Positions 12,120-25,900 of a stretch of 64,000 nucleotides of DNA are shown here, piece by piece. Source of the DNA: Chrysoperla carnea (Eukaryota > Arthropoda > Insecta > Neuroptera > Chrysopidae); assembly GCF_905475395.1 (NCBI RefSeq), contig NC_058339.1, forward strand, positions 61,016,420-61,080,419, in the 5' to 3' direction. Each line of letters starts with the position of its first letter. The first letter of the stretch is position 1. The position numbers were made by a program, and so were the translations under genes. The notes under the pieces are model-generated. The model was not told where the DNA came from and did no database searches. It was given only the letters and a program-made list of their open reading frames with translations.

Positions 12120-14700
12120 TATAAAAAAAATTTCAAGGCTGGTAAAATGTTTCTAACGACATGAGAAAAGTAGTTTTGGTCGAAATTATCCAAAAAGGTA
12201 GTATTCAACGACATAATAAATTGTAGAAGCATTGACTATCTCTGTTAGCTACTTTAAATTCTCAAAGTTGTCAATATTTAGCAGGTAAAGGATAGGAATC
12301 TCATATTATTTAGAAGATATTTATTTTTGAACATTTTTAATTCACGTTTTTGCCACAGAAAGTTACTTTGCAAACAAAACTAAATATATATAAATAAACA
12401 AATTAGGGATGCTTTGAACCTAAATAGGATGAAATGAGTTTACGAAAATCAATGAACAAATATTACTTTTCTAATTCAGAAGTTAATTGTAAAACCCGCA
12501 ACGTCACACAATTTATTTCTGAGCTTTAACTATGTGCTGCTTTCTATACTGTGTGCATAGATGAGCAATATATGAGAGTTTCGTTTATGCGTTGACAGAT
12601 TTATTGCACTAATACTACTACTATTTAGAGAACTATAGTTTTACTGCTTTCTAAAATATCCCGTTTTTATTCACTCCAACAGAAATAACTTAATTTGTTA
12701 TTTTTCAAAGCTATTAGTCTCTTCATGTGAACAATACAATAAGTTGCCCAAAATTTCATATATCTACCCAAGAAATTTTATATATTTATCCAAGAAATTT
12801 CATACATTTACCCAATTTTTCCTTGAAAATGACTTTCACTCTTATTTATCCGTCACCTGTTCTTTTGAAACAACCCACTTTTTATTTCTGTCAAAATAGT
12901 AAACAAAGACAACTTCTTTAATTAAATGCATAATAAAGCGAAATTTTCATAATTCCTTTTTTACTGCTTAATAAAGCACTTGTAATAAATAAACTTTTAA
13001 GCTTTAACTGTACTACAATATCGAATTTAAGAAAATTGAGTTTATCGATTTTTTTGTTTTTCAACGACTTTTTTTCTCCGATATATGATAAAAGATAGGT
13101 ATTGACAACAGGCTACGTGGAAAAATAGGATGGCAGAAAGTTCCTAACTAAAAAAGGTTTAAAAATTGACCATTTTTCAAAAAAGGTGTCGAAAAACACA
13201 AAAATTGAAAAACTCGATTTCTAAAAGTTTGACATTTGAGCCATATTATGGTCTAATATCTTCAGGATTTAGTTTCCTCTATCTACAATTGTTAGATACG
13301 AGACCTCATGTTTTTTATGACATTTAACCGAACATAGAACGGAGAACCTACAAAAAAATAATATTTAAAGATACTATATACGTTTTAAAGTTGTTATTAT
13401 TAACTGTCAAAGCCTTTGTTTTAACTTGAAAAAAGAGGAAGTTAACTCTTATGTAAACTTTGTATTAAGTGTTTCTTCTGTTGTTTTAAGTTTATATACA
13501 ATTTTTTTTTTGTTATGAAAAAATCCCTTTATTATAAAATTTTATATTTGTTTTATCAGAATATAAAAGACGCAAACATCAAACCACTAGAAATTTTTAA
13601 TATTTTATATTTAGTTCATAGTTGTGGGAGTTCTTGGAGGAAGTTTAAAGTTTGGGGAAGCTCTATCCCTTTTCTTGAATTTCAAATATCATCCTAACCA
13701 TAATTTGATATTTTTTCTATTTAAAATTTAAAATATGTTCAGTTTGCTTCCACACTAATCTAATAAATCGGCGTGAGTCTATAATGAAACAAAATTTCTA
13801 AGAATATTTTTGTCGGTCTTTTTGAAGATTGTTAAACGTAAGCTTGGTAATAATTGAATTTAAAATTATAACTGGAGATTGAGTTTTAAATCAATGGAAA
13901 TTGAGGTTTCTCACTTTCACGTCTTCCAACGATTATTTTTTATCTGTCGTATACGTTAAAAAAAAAGTTTTAGGCAATTATTATGCAATACGTGAAATAA
14001 AATGATAAAAAGTTTGCCAATTTTTAGACATGTGTTTTTTCCAATGTCACTTTACTTTTCAATTTTTTGGACATTGGCAAAGTTTCTTCAATTTTTTTAA
14101 CATATTATATTGTGAATAAGTTTCTTGTATCGAAGATGAAAACAATCACCGAAAGATTCGAAAATAGAACAACTCGATTTTCATAAATTCGCCACTCATA
14201 TTGGCGAAAAAATGGGAAAAACTGATCAAGAAACAGAAAATTTAGAAGGAAATGTGAAAGAAAGCATTTATATAGTCAAGAATATTGTAGAAAAGCAAAT
14301 GAATTTAAAATTGGTGAAAAAAGCATTGAATAGTTCAACAGGTTCTGATACTTCAACTAGAAAATATTTGGGACACATTAGGAAAGTATTGTAGCAACAA
14401 GAAAACAAGAAAATATCAAATAATCATTGAAGATTAAAAGTTATGAATGATTGGGTTATGTTTTAGAAAAAGAAAATAACAAGTGCACATTAAAAAAATT
14501 TAAATAAAACATATTTCTAAGGAAGTTTTATTGAATTGAGAAAAAAAAATAACTCTTTCTACCAGTCACTCGTAAAAATATGAGGCGTTCCTTGATATTT
14601 TTAACTGAACGCCCCCAGTTTTTACAAATAGCATGAGTGACTCATGGGAAAAATTATTTTTTACTTTTTAGAACATTAAAAGATTGTTCCTTAAAAAGTA
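12120..14700. other. Gene-free DNA with a short tandem repeat
   Basis: Contains the 22-bp tandem repeat at 12751-12816. Frames at 13515-13697 and 14212-14394 (plus) are short, lysine-rich and unrecognised. Confidence 0.4.
12751..12816 (+). repeat. 22-bp tandem repeat, three units
   Basis: Units 12751-12772, 12773-12794 and 12795-12816 follow AAATTTYATAYATYTAYCCA plus two bases. They keep an open frame only because 22 bp and chance allow it; not a coding signal. Confidence 0.7.
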
Positions 14701-14706
14701 TTTTTA

Positions 14707-15215
14707 TACCATGTATATATAAAATATACATAGTATATTAAGATTTGTCTCAAGTTTGTAACGCTTAAAAATATTGATGCTACGAACAAAATTTTGGAAT
14801 AGGTGTTCATAGAATCACCTAATTAGTCCATTTTCGATTGTCTGTCCGTCTGTCCGTCTGTCTGTCAACACGATAACTGAAAAACTAAAAGAGATATCAA
14901 GCTGAAATTTTTATAGCGTACTTCGTAAAAAGTGTGGTCCGTAAATGAGCAATATAGATCAATTGTGACTTGGGTCTGTAGGACCCATCTTGTAAACCGT
15001 CAGAGATAGAACAAAAGTTTAAATATAAAAAATGTTCCTCATAAAAAAACTTTTGTTTGAAACATTTTTTTGTAAACATCACTATTTACCCACGAGGGCG
15101 CTAATTAAGTGCAAATTTTATAGTATATGTTAATATGGGAATATATATATTTTTTTATTTACGTATGACGTCAAAACACAAACGATTGCGTCATCAACTT
15201 TGTCTATACATGGTA
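14707..15215 (+). repeat. GTCCGTC-tract TIR element, copy 2 (complete)
   Basis: Non-autonomous DNA element of about 509 bp. It begins TACCATGTATA (14707-14717) and ends with the inverted form TATACATGGTA (15205-15215). In between are AACGCTTAAAAATATTGATG, a TGTCCGTCTG tract, AGATATCAAGCTGAAAT and TTGTAAACCGTCAGAGATAG. No open frame encodes a transposase. Similar repeats are common in several insect genomes (general knowledge). Confidence 0.75.
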
Positions 15216-16108
15216 TTTAAACAATTAACTCAATCAATTGTTTTTTTTCACTTGTTTATTTTAATTTTTAGTTAAAAATTAAAACAAGTTTGTTTATCAA
15301 ATATGGTGGAAGCGATGGGAAAATCAGATCATGATTATTATAAATATGTATTTCAGCTCAATAGTAAACCGAAAAGTGGGTCAAATTATTATTTCAAAAT
15401 TTCAGGACATGAATACACGTGAAGTTAAATAAAAGCTTTAAATATACTTAGAAAACATGGTGTTTCTCGCAGGATTACAAACTACGCATAAATACATCAA
15501 TTTTAATTTTTTTTGAAATTGGCTTCATCATTGATTCTGTAACACATTTTTTGCCATAATTTTAAAGGTCCCATTGACTCCTACCGAAAATCCACTAATT
15601 CATATATATATACATTTGTATAGACTCTCTATGATGTAGTTTTTACTTCTTATACTCTTATTATGACATAATTCATATCAAAGGAAACATCTGCCAATTT
15701 TCAATGGATTATTGTCAACTTGCAATAACAAATTTTCAATACAAAAAAAAAATCTTTGGTCTCTAAAAATAACATTGTTGGTGCCTTTTTTATTGTTAGA
15801 TAGATAAGTAGATTTATGGTTAAAGATCAATATAATATATCCTCGTTATGTGTACCAAAAAAGAGTTATTTTAACAAACATTATTGAAAAAACATTTATC
15901 ATTGTGCTCTAAATTCAATAAGAGAAAAAATAAATACAAATTCATCTTTGAAGAGAGTGTTAAACTAAAATTGAATAATTAGATAAGTTTTTTCTGACAA
16001 AATATTTTACAGTTTATAAAAAACATTTTTTTTTAAACCAACAAGAAATGTAATAACTGATAGACTTAACTGTTGAAATATCCTTTAAAAAGTAATTTAC
16101 ACTATTAT
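15216..16108. other. Gene-free DNA flanking copy 2 of the TIR element
   Basis: Holds ATATGGTGGAAGCGATGGGA at about 15301-15321, a word shared with 1137-1157 (inverted) and, in shorter form, 29796-29812. No gene seen. Confidence 0.4.
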
Positions 16109-16466
16109 GGATGTTATACGAGATGTGGAAAGAAATGGAAATGAAATTAGAAGAAAACATTTTGCGAGAAAACAAAATTAATAATATTAAGATATCCCCT
16201 TCCTAATTTCTAAATTTTTCTTTTTAATGTTTCCTCTCAATTTCATTTCCATAACAAATCAATGTTACAAGTAATTTTGAAAAACTACTTTATGTCGCTT
16301 AAGTTAAAAAAGATCGGAACTTTTTTTAAACAACTTACAATTTAAAGCAGCCTAACATTTTATCTTAACGTTTAACTTTTCCCTCATAATTTCTAACTTT
16401 TTCCTTTAAATGTTTCCTCCTAATTTCACTTCCATAACATTTCTTTTCACATCCTGCATAACGTCC
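16109..16466. repeat. Imperfect inverted-repeat element
   Basis: The left arm GGATGTTATACGAGATGTGG (16109 on) is inverted at the right end as CACATCCTGCATAACGTCC (16448-16466). The next block, GGAAATGAAATTAGAAGAAA, pairs with right-arm sequence near 16410-16435, and a further partial copy of that arm lies at about 16199-16253. Non-coding. Confidence 0.55.
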
Positions 16467-16469
16467 AAA

Positions 16470-18966
16470 ATCATGTCTAAACATTCAGGTGTAGAATCCA
16501 AATAATAGAATTACAAAATAGATATCTAATTTTTAAAATTTTCGAATTTTTTTCGTATAGTTTCATATATAATTTCTCACATATATACTATAATCGGCGC
16601 TTCCACCATTTGCCGCATACTTTTTGACGATATAATGGTTAATATGTTTTTGAAATTTAAGTCAACGTACTTTTTTTGAAATTATTTGCAACATTGAACA
16701 AAAGCACCGTAAAGAAAGTTGAGCTTTCTTTAACAACAAATTTTTAACTGCTGTACGAGCTTAAATACTCATGAATATCCTGCACTTGCTATTTTCAGAG
16801 TATTTTATCATATGTAGGTCAAAATCAATCCATTTAATTCATTCATATCGTGCCCAATCTCCATCAATTTCCAAATTTTTGTATGTGCAAATAATACTCA
16901 ACGTTGTGATAATCCCATGCAAACTTAGAACTTAATAAACCAAACATAAAAATACTTAAAACTAACATTGATCATACTGCTTGGATTTACTCAGATTAAA
17001 TTATATAGGGTATACCGTGTATTCAAAAATGCGGCGCACAGAATTGTCCCGTTATCGGATAAGAGTTTACAGTAACTGAATTTACTGCCCTTTTTAATAA
17101 AAATTATAAATAAAAGAATTGTGTTTGAAAAACGCTGTTAACCTTCGCAAAGGACTCGCTTTGGAATTGTGTATCTCGGTAATTTAGAGTACCTATATGT
17201 AGGTAGTAGAAGACGCAGCGTACTGCCTCGAAATAGGTAGTGAAATTTTGATATAGTGTTTAGGTCCATAAAAATCCTAGTGTTACTTTATGTATAATCC
17301 AAACAATCTCATTGTAAAACTAATTTCGTTTTACTAGAAGATTGAACTTTTTAAATGACTTTTGCTAAATTATCAATTTTTTTTTTAAAATCAACACATT
17401 TTGAAAATCGTGGAAGAAGATTGTGAAACATCCGATATATTTAATATTGGTTGCCAATACAAAACTTATGCGTCGAAATTATTCAGGAGGAAATTAAAAA
17501 ATAATATTTTCAAAAATTATTTCCCATGATTTATATATATTGATAAACCAAATTTACTGTAAAAGTACTTGAAATAAGAAAGAATTAAAAATATTATTAT
17601 TATTGATTTAGATTTAATTTCATGATTATTGAAGGATAAAAATATTATACAGTGATTTGAAGTGATATTCTACTTACTACAATGAAATTCTTTTTTATAA
17701 AATATTTTGAATAACAATTCCATGTATATTTAGCTTCAGAGCATGTTGTTGGGGTCAGTTTAATGCAGCACCCCCTACTGTTTATAATAATATTGAGCAC
17801 TGTATGTGTCACCCTTAAAAAACATTTTATTATTTATATAAGGGCACCCATTTCCTCTTTACGCTTGTACATACGTATGTATGCAAGTATGTATATACAA
17901 ATCTATGTATAAATATTATTCTATTTTAGTACAATTAATTGATATTATTTTTATAAATACACACGCATTATTATAATGCTTCGAGTTAATTAAAATAATA
18001 ATGTTATAATACTTTATAATATCTGAATGTATTATTGTTATTAAATTAGGAATATTTGATACTAGATTGATACCCGCCCGCTTTACTGTGATTAAAAGTA
18101 AAAACCACCGCTTTATAGCCTCCACTATCTCTTGATATACACAGTTTTCAATTTTGTTAAATGTAAAATAGTCATAATTCATTAAGTATATTAGAAAAGT
18201 TGGCCATGATTTTTTAACATTTACTATTTTAAATTTTTACAGAATTATTTAGTTTATGCTTCAAAATGATGATCATAGATCTGCTCCATCTGTAATCATC
18301 ATTCAAAAATGGTAAATGTCAAATTAAATTAAATTTTTTTTTTTTTAAATATATCTTTATAAATTATATTTCTTGTGTTATTCTGATATATCAGCTATAT
18401 TGCTGTACAGTTTCATTAAAAATCATTCGCTAGTTTTAGCGTGAAAGTGTAACAAACATACAAACAAACATGCTTACTTTCACATTCATAATATATAGGG
18501 ATAAGGATTAGGTAGAGTTGTTTTATTTAAAAATTTAGAACACTTACAAGCGCAAATCCAAAGAGGGATATTCTATTGGTAACTAAGGAAGCCTATTTTA
18601 CAAAAATAGCTTTGCAGCACCGGGACATAATACATAATGCAGTTGGAAGACATAATACATAATATATGGATTGGAATATCTATAAAAAATAAATCGAGAT
18701 AATTTTCTAGAGAAATAGAAAACCAAAAATTACAAAAATCCCTTTAACTCTGAGTAGTTTCTGAGATATCAACAAACATCGTATACGAGAGGTGGTATGC
18801 TGTAGCAATTTTTGTAGCCTATTTTTAAGGGTCCCAAAAATGAGCCGATGAGTATTTTTTTTAATATTTATACACTCCGAAATAAAAGTTATACGCACAA
18901 GATTTTAAAAGATATCCCAAAAACTACTCAGTCATTCGCTGCATGAACTCGATGTGCCTTCTTTTT
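16470..18966. other. Gene-free AT-rich DNA
   Basis: No convincing frame. The region 17020-17250 is less AT-rich but has no recognisable product. Confidence 0.4.
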
Positions 18967-19440
18967 ATACCATGCCATATATGTAATATGCAAGGTATAC
19001 TAAGTTTAGTCGCAAGTTAGTAACGCTTAAAAATATTGATGCTATGCACAAAATGTTGGTATAGGTGTTCATAAAATCACCTAATTAGTCCATTTCCGAC
19101 TGTCCGTCCGTCCGTCCGTCCGTCTGTGTACACGATAACTCAAAAACGAAAAAAGATATCAAGCTGAAATTACAGCGTACTCAGGACGTAATAAGTGAGG
19201 TCGAGTTTATAAATGACCAACATAGGTCAATTGGGTCCGTAGGGCCCATCTTGTAAACCGTTACAGATAGACCGATTAGAGATAGAAAAGTTTAAATGTA
19301 AAAAATGTTTCTTATCAATAAATAACACTTTTGTTTGAAACAATTTTTCGTAAACATCACTGTTTACCCGTGAGGACGCAAAATAGTACAGTATGTATTA
19401 TATGGGAATATCAGTTATGTATGTGTGACATGTATGTATG
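18967..19440 (+). repeat. GTCCGTC-tract TIR element, copy 3 (right end lost)
   Basis: Starts TATACCATGCCATATATG and follows copy 2 closely through the (GTCC)n run at 19098-19126 and the TTGTAAACCGTTACAGATAG block. It carries a small duplication in the GATAGA region and loses the terminal TATACATGGTA. Confidence 0.75.
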
Positions 19441-19444
19441 ATAC

Positions 19445-22400
19445 TAGATACTAATTTTTAAATTATCTTCCTATTTTGCTCTTTTAGCCCTCATTTGGGG
19501 AATATTCCATTAAAATACAAAGAAACTTAAAGTTGCTATTAAATTTGGATTCATAAACCTAAAAAACTCCTTATATACTAAGTTTTCCTAAGTTTTAGCA
19601 GTTTTTATGTATTTTTAAGAGGGCAATTGGTTCAAATATCATGAGGATCATTTTTTTAATAATTATGAAAGTCGGAGTAGATCGGCCTTGTTTTTACAAA
19701 ATGTATACAAAACTTTTTGTTCGAAGTATGTTTCTATTAAATTAATTCTTGCAAAAAAAAAAAAAAAAAAAACTGCTTAAAGCATCTGTAAAGATGTTAA
19801 GCCTTTAAGTTTGTAAATGCAGAGCCGTAAAAACAAAAAACTTGAAACAAGCATTTGCTTGATTAAAAAGTTGACGATTCAACTGTGAATATGTGTAAAA
19901 TAAAGAAATTTCTTTTCAATCTTTAAACAAAAAATGGTTTGCAACTATTTTTTCTTAACGTTGCAATTCAAAATTAACGACTACTTCTAAATATAAAAAG
20001 AAACTAACGTAACAAACAACTTAATTAAATCAAATCCAAGCAAAACAAAAAAATAAACTTCACTCATAATCACAGTTTGCAATAAAAAATAGTAACAATA
20101 AAATCTAAAACAAAAAACAAAAATAATTTTTAGAATGCTTTTCATTAATTTGTTTATTAAGTGGTTGGTACGAATACAATTTTAAAAAAATGAACAGAGG
20201 AAAAAATATGAACAACTACCAACCAACACAAAATAAAATAATACAATAACATATTCTACAATTTAAAAAAATAAAACAAAACAAAAAACCGTCGTTATTG
20301 TAAAAATAATAAAATGCTTGAGGAATACTTCTTGTTTATTTTACTAAAACTGTTGCTCATTTTTTTATTCGTCTATGCTCTCAATAGTTTATACGACCTC
20401 CGTATGTAAAAATCTTATGGAATTTTATAATTTCTAATGAAAATTATGATGCATGGAGAGCCATGAAAGTCTTGAGTAAAGGTGATGATAGTGGCGTGAT
20501 CGCCAAATTATCGGAAAGATAACAAGATTGAAAGAGCCCCAGTGAAGCTTTCAAACGTCAGGAACCGCAATTTTGCTTTTTATAAATTAGAATTAAATAT
20601 TTTTATTATACAATTAGAAGGGTTAGATGTCAAAATTTTATGGTATTTACTGAACATTAATAAATGGCCTTAACCGCTCCATTTTAAACGAAACCGAAAC
20701 CCTTTTATTTAAAATATGCCAACCGAAATCACCACCAAAATCGAAACATCCCCTAAAATTATTTAATATTTTAGTTTACATTTTTGAAGTGAAAACTTCT
20801 GTAGGCGCGTAAGACGACATGTAAAATACGTATAATAAATAATATTTGGTAGGGTAAAATCTTATGATTTCGCGTCATCAACATGCTATGATTAGCTTCA
20901 GATAAAACACCGTAACCTAGGAAACTAAAACTTTTTTCAATCGAAAAAACGACATTTATGTAGTAATAATAATTAAAGCTATACAGCTTGATTAACTATT
21001 AACTAAGTGATTCTGATATTTGGTAACTTCTGATTATTATTCATAGATGACGTTTGTTATAAAATTTGAAAAATATGATTATTTTCGTTTTGTTTTTATA
21101 ATAGTTTTATATAAACATGTTATGGCAATTTCAATTTACAAATTATGAAATTCTTATTATTCCAAAGTTATTCATATTTATTCCAAAGTTTTAAGTTCTC
21201 ATTTCCGTCGACAGGCCCATGACTAACTGTTTTTTTTCTTCAAATTCAAACAGACCCTATGATGTAAATGTCTCTCATCCTAGTACAGCTACTCGAACCC
21301 AACTAAACCTTTAAGCTAGTTTATTCGTTGTGTGCGTAGTCATGGTAGGGACTTTAATGTTATAGAAATGTCAAATTAAAATTATTGAAAAACACGAATT
21401 AATTAAACTTTTAAACGCATTAAAAATTGTGAAAATAAGAAATCAAATTGCACAAATATTATTTTTCAAATGTTAATTATCATAATTATTTATTTAAATT
21501 TGTGAGACAATAATATTTAATTTTCAATGTAAGTCTTAAATGAAATCCATACAATTCTATAATTAAAGTAGTGTATCGTTACCATGGAAACAAAACTCAC
21601 GCACGGAGCGAATAGCAGACGATCTACGAGCAACTTGATTCCATTCGAATGACTCTGATTTTCCAATCGATGTCCAGTCATATTCTGTATACCTATAGAA
21701 ATTGAATGGTGTTTTCCACAAAAAAATTGTTCCTTAAATGTATATTTGAACAAACCACAAGCTACAAAACATCAAATAAATTTTGATTGAACAAAATAAT
21801 AATAATAATAATAATACCTATACTTTATTTTGCTTTGTTCATCGTTTATTTATTATTAAAAATACTTTTGTGTATATAATATATAAATATATATATTTTG
21901 TATTATAATGACAAAACATAACCGTCAGCAGGAAAATATTTTATAAGATGCAAACAAAACACTACTACGTTAGTAGTACTACGTATAATAATACTACGCT
22001 TGCTTGATGCTTTTATATATATACTTTTTGCTTGCTGGTAGTACTTACCTACTATACAAAATATTATATTTCCCTTTACACACAATAATAGAAACAATAA
22101 TTTTTATATTATATTTATAATTTCATATAAAAGGTAATCTATAATTTTATACATTTTTATTATTTTAAATTAATTCTGAAGAGGTTAAACCGAATCCCTT
22201 CTTTAGCGAGAACTTATTAAGATGTGGGTCATATCAAAACATACAATTTTAGTTGTTTTTCTTTCCTCGAATGCCCATAAAGTTGCTAGTGTAGTCTAGT
22301 GGATTATTCTATTTCTTAATCTATCATGAAAACTAACGGGGAACGAAAAATGACATAAATAGAATCAATTAAAAGTAAAATTTTGCATTTTTTGGAATTA

Positions 22401-22575
22401 CAGACATATGGCATTGGACATGTATGAATATAAATTAGAACCCCGGTGGACACAATGTGGAATTTGGATGGAATTTTAACTAGTATTAATCCGGTTATTG
22501 AGAACCGTGAGTTATCTAGGGATAAATAAAGAAAAATGTGTGAAATATAATTGCCAATCATTTTTTTATAAGGAG
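19445..22575. other. Gene-free AT-rich DNA
   Basis: Includes an A run near 19755-19772, an (AAT)n microsatellite at about 21798-21822, and the repeat at 21395-21640. No gene seen. Confidence 0.4.
21395..21640 (+). repeat. Dispersed repeat with ACCATGGAAAC, copy 2
   Basis: Second copy of the repeat at 8815-8990; GTGTATCGTTACCATGGAAAC at about 21571-21591 and GCGAATAGCAGACGATC at 21608-21624. Longer than copy 1 by an internal AT-rich stretch. Confidence 0.45.
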
Positions 22576-22579
22576 TTCC

Positions 22580-22935
22580 GTTTGCAAACTACAAGCTGGT
22601 CCTCAAGAAGAAGTTCCGCAAGAAATTTCAATCTTAGATGGAGTGAGGATCTCGCTTGTGGTAATACCAGACAGACATCGACGGAGTGTAGATGCTCTTA
22701 TGATTATAGAGATTCTTCGAAGCGCATATGTTGGGTCTATTAGTGCATCATGATTATTACAGATGTCACAGTGCAGAGGAGGAAGAAACAATCATTTATC
22801 TTCTCTATCAATGTCCAGCTCTTTTTATGAAGAGATAAACTCATTTGAGCCTGTCTTCTTGTGACGACTTTTCTCGCTTAAAATCCTTTGACGTCAAGCA
22901 CTCCTCTTGTTCTTAAACATCTCCAAATGGTTCAT
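22580..22935 (+). pseudogene. Non-LTR retrotransposon tail, copy 1
   Basis: One frame reads YYRCHSAEEEETIIYLLYQC then PALF (about 22754-22830), the CHxxxEEEETxxHLLxxCPAL block found at the C-terminus of insect LINE polyproteins. Downstream, GACGTCAAGCACTCCTCTTG matches 29350-29370 of the second copy. Upstream DNA is frame-broken RNase H-like sequence. Dead copy. Confidence 0.6.
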
Positions 22936-22939
22936 GAAG

Positions 22940-25900
22940 TAAAGTCGAGGATGATCCAATCCTTTTTTCGGTATCACAACGTACTCAATGGCCTAAGAGT
23001 GTGACACCACAGAACACCAATTTTGAGAAACAAGTTATGCCACAACAACTTACTCTATGCACATGCCAAAACGTTCACTACTTTAAATCGCTAGTCGGCA
23101 AAAATAGACTGAAAAAATAGACCGAAAGTTTTAGTTGGTTGGGTTGAGTTTGCCGAGGAGTTAGTTGAGTTCCGAAGTTTTTCCTATATCTCCTTATACC
23201 GTGTGCAGAAATAAAGCTTCGATGCCTGTGATAAGAAATATGTTCCATATTCCAAGATAATGATGAAATGTACCACAGTCATTAATCTATACCTTTCAAA
23301 AAATTAGTATCTACACTGGCAAAGCCGGTTCGATGGCCAAAAAATTTATTTTTTATTACCAAGAGAAATTCCCCACATTAATGCATCCTTAAAATTAGAT
23401 CTTATTCAATACATCGGCTTAAATCGAAAGGGAAATGTCGGTATTTTTCATGTCAAACACTCGAAATTTGGATATAAAAAAATAAAAGTTACCATTCTCT
23501 ATATGATATACCAAAAATCGATAGATCTATCAGAAAAATGGCCTAAAACACGATCATTTATCAAATAGTATAAAACAACATGGTCTGATTTGGCCAAATT
23601 ATTTGAATCAAACAACACGTTCCATTTCTCTCTCTCTATATGTATAGGTATAAATATAATATATTTTGTATACATGTATATACAAAATACAATACATTTT
23701 TGTGGTACAAATATATATAAATGTAACATGTTCAATATTTCCTAACACTTAGAGGGGCATTAATTGATTCAATAAGAGTAAAAACACGCGTCCCTCTCGC
23801 GGCACCAGACACAACACAAATAAAATGATACGCTATACAATACTATTACAGTTCGAAATACTCGACCGACCAACTCGACAGATGAACAGACAAGTGAACA
23901 TAACATATAACATGGAACGATAATAAACAGACATGATTTATATAATATATGACAATATTATATAGTAGTACATCATCATCACATCAGACTCAGAGAGAGA
24001 GGCATCAGCAACACCATCAACATCGGTCGTATCCAGAAACATCATTGTCATCGTCAGAAAAGAACTCTCATCTCATGAAATTTTTTATTTTTTATTTTAT
24101 TGTTATTTTTATTAAAAATGTATCATTATATCACAAGTTTACAATTAAATCAGAAAGAAATACACATAAAGCCGTGTTTTCTTTACCTTCAACCAAAGTC
24201 TAGATACTAGAAATCGTAAAAGATAGCTTTTAAAAAAACTATACAAAACATATACTTTTCCAAATACTTCTTATCTGAATCGATCTTTAAACTAAGATCG
24301 ATTCATTTCTCGGTTGACATCAGGCGAAGAAAATATCTCAAGTTGAAAAATGATAAGACACAAAATGTTCCTAGAACAGTCCAATATATAAACAATCGTT
24401 TTTAAATAAAATAGTTGATTACAATCATACGATAATCGTCAATTTTGTTAATAACAAAATTGAAATTTCAGCTTAAAAATTCGAATTTTTTTTATAACGA
24501 TTATATTTTAAAAACGGTAAGGAGAGGTGAAAAAAGCCAAGATACAAAAAATTGTTTAAAATTATCCAAAATATGAGATACAACAAGATTCAAGTCAAAT
24601 ATATGATCGAAACCACACAGTAATCGTTAATTTCGATAATATCAAATTTTCATCAAAATTAGTTTTTTTTTCAATCACTTTTATCTCAAAAACGGCAAGT
24701 TTTAAAAAAAATATTATGGGACAAAAAATGCTTAATATATCTAAAAATATAAAATTCATTTAACTGTTTTTCAAATTTCATGATTTTTAAGGAGAATTAG
24801 CTTGGTGATGAAGAGCACACTTTCTAATCAATATGAATTTGTTCTACATACTCATAAAAACATTTTGAGCCGGTAGGTCATTTACATGACCTACCAGATT
24901 AATTTACTTTTAAGTTTACTCCTTTTGACTATTATCTTTGGGGCATAATAGTACACATAACTCCTTAATTTTTGGGTTTTGGACAAAAGTATATAAAGCA
25001 CTTTCGACTTAAAATTTTCCAAAAAATAGGCTGTGCTCATCGAATCACTGTACACGATGTATAAGTATACGAATGACAAACAGTGAAATAATTTTATCTG
25101 ACATTGAATTCAATTAACTGTCCACAGGTCGACATCTTGCAGATTTCAATGTGTTCATTTTCATTTGCATGAAATCCCATGACCCGCCTAGTTCAAAACC
25201 TCAATTTCACACTTAATTTTATCAATTCTCCGAAAGACTCTAAAAGAAGCTAATATCGTACATAATAACCACATCATGTTAATCAATTAATATGAGCAGC
25301 AGTTATTTGTATTAACCATTCCCGACACTTCCACCATTCAAATTTTTTTTGTATAATATTTTCAAAATTTATTGAGGCCTTCCCGGAGCTCGAAAATTAA
25401 AGAAAAACGGATATAGCCATAGCTTTGTACGTACGGTTATACATTGAAGTACCTACACCTTTAAAAAGCCGTCGATCCGATAATTTTGCATTATACTTAA
25501 AAAATTCATAACTGTCTAAAATTACATATAAGTAGCATCAAAGCATCTTTTGAATTTTTTTCGATTTACAGTCAATTTCTTGTAATGAATAATAATACAC
25601 CTCCATTTTAATTAAATGGTAATAATACCTGTAAAGTGAAACTTTTAAAAAGCACACCAAAATTTTGACTTTCTTAATTTAGGTGTTAGAACCCAAAAAT
25701 TATGTTTATTTACCTCCTAGGCAAATATTTTTAGATTTAGAAATTGCCAAAAATTGATCCCAGAAATCGCTTTTCTCATGCATTTTTGGGTGAAGTTGCA
25801 AAAACTATACATCTAATCATAAAATGTATCTGAATTTTATACTTTTGAGGTTGATTATCGTTTGTACAGACTTATATCGAAATTAGAGGCAAAGAATTTT

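Noticed and set aside
12751..12816. Regular repeats considered as a CRISPR array
   Set aside because: Units are contiguous without spacers and the DNA is animal nuclear.
12727..12921. 64-codon frame over a tandem repeat
   Set aside because: It is a by-product of the 22-bp repeat; no motif or splice support.
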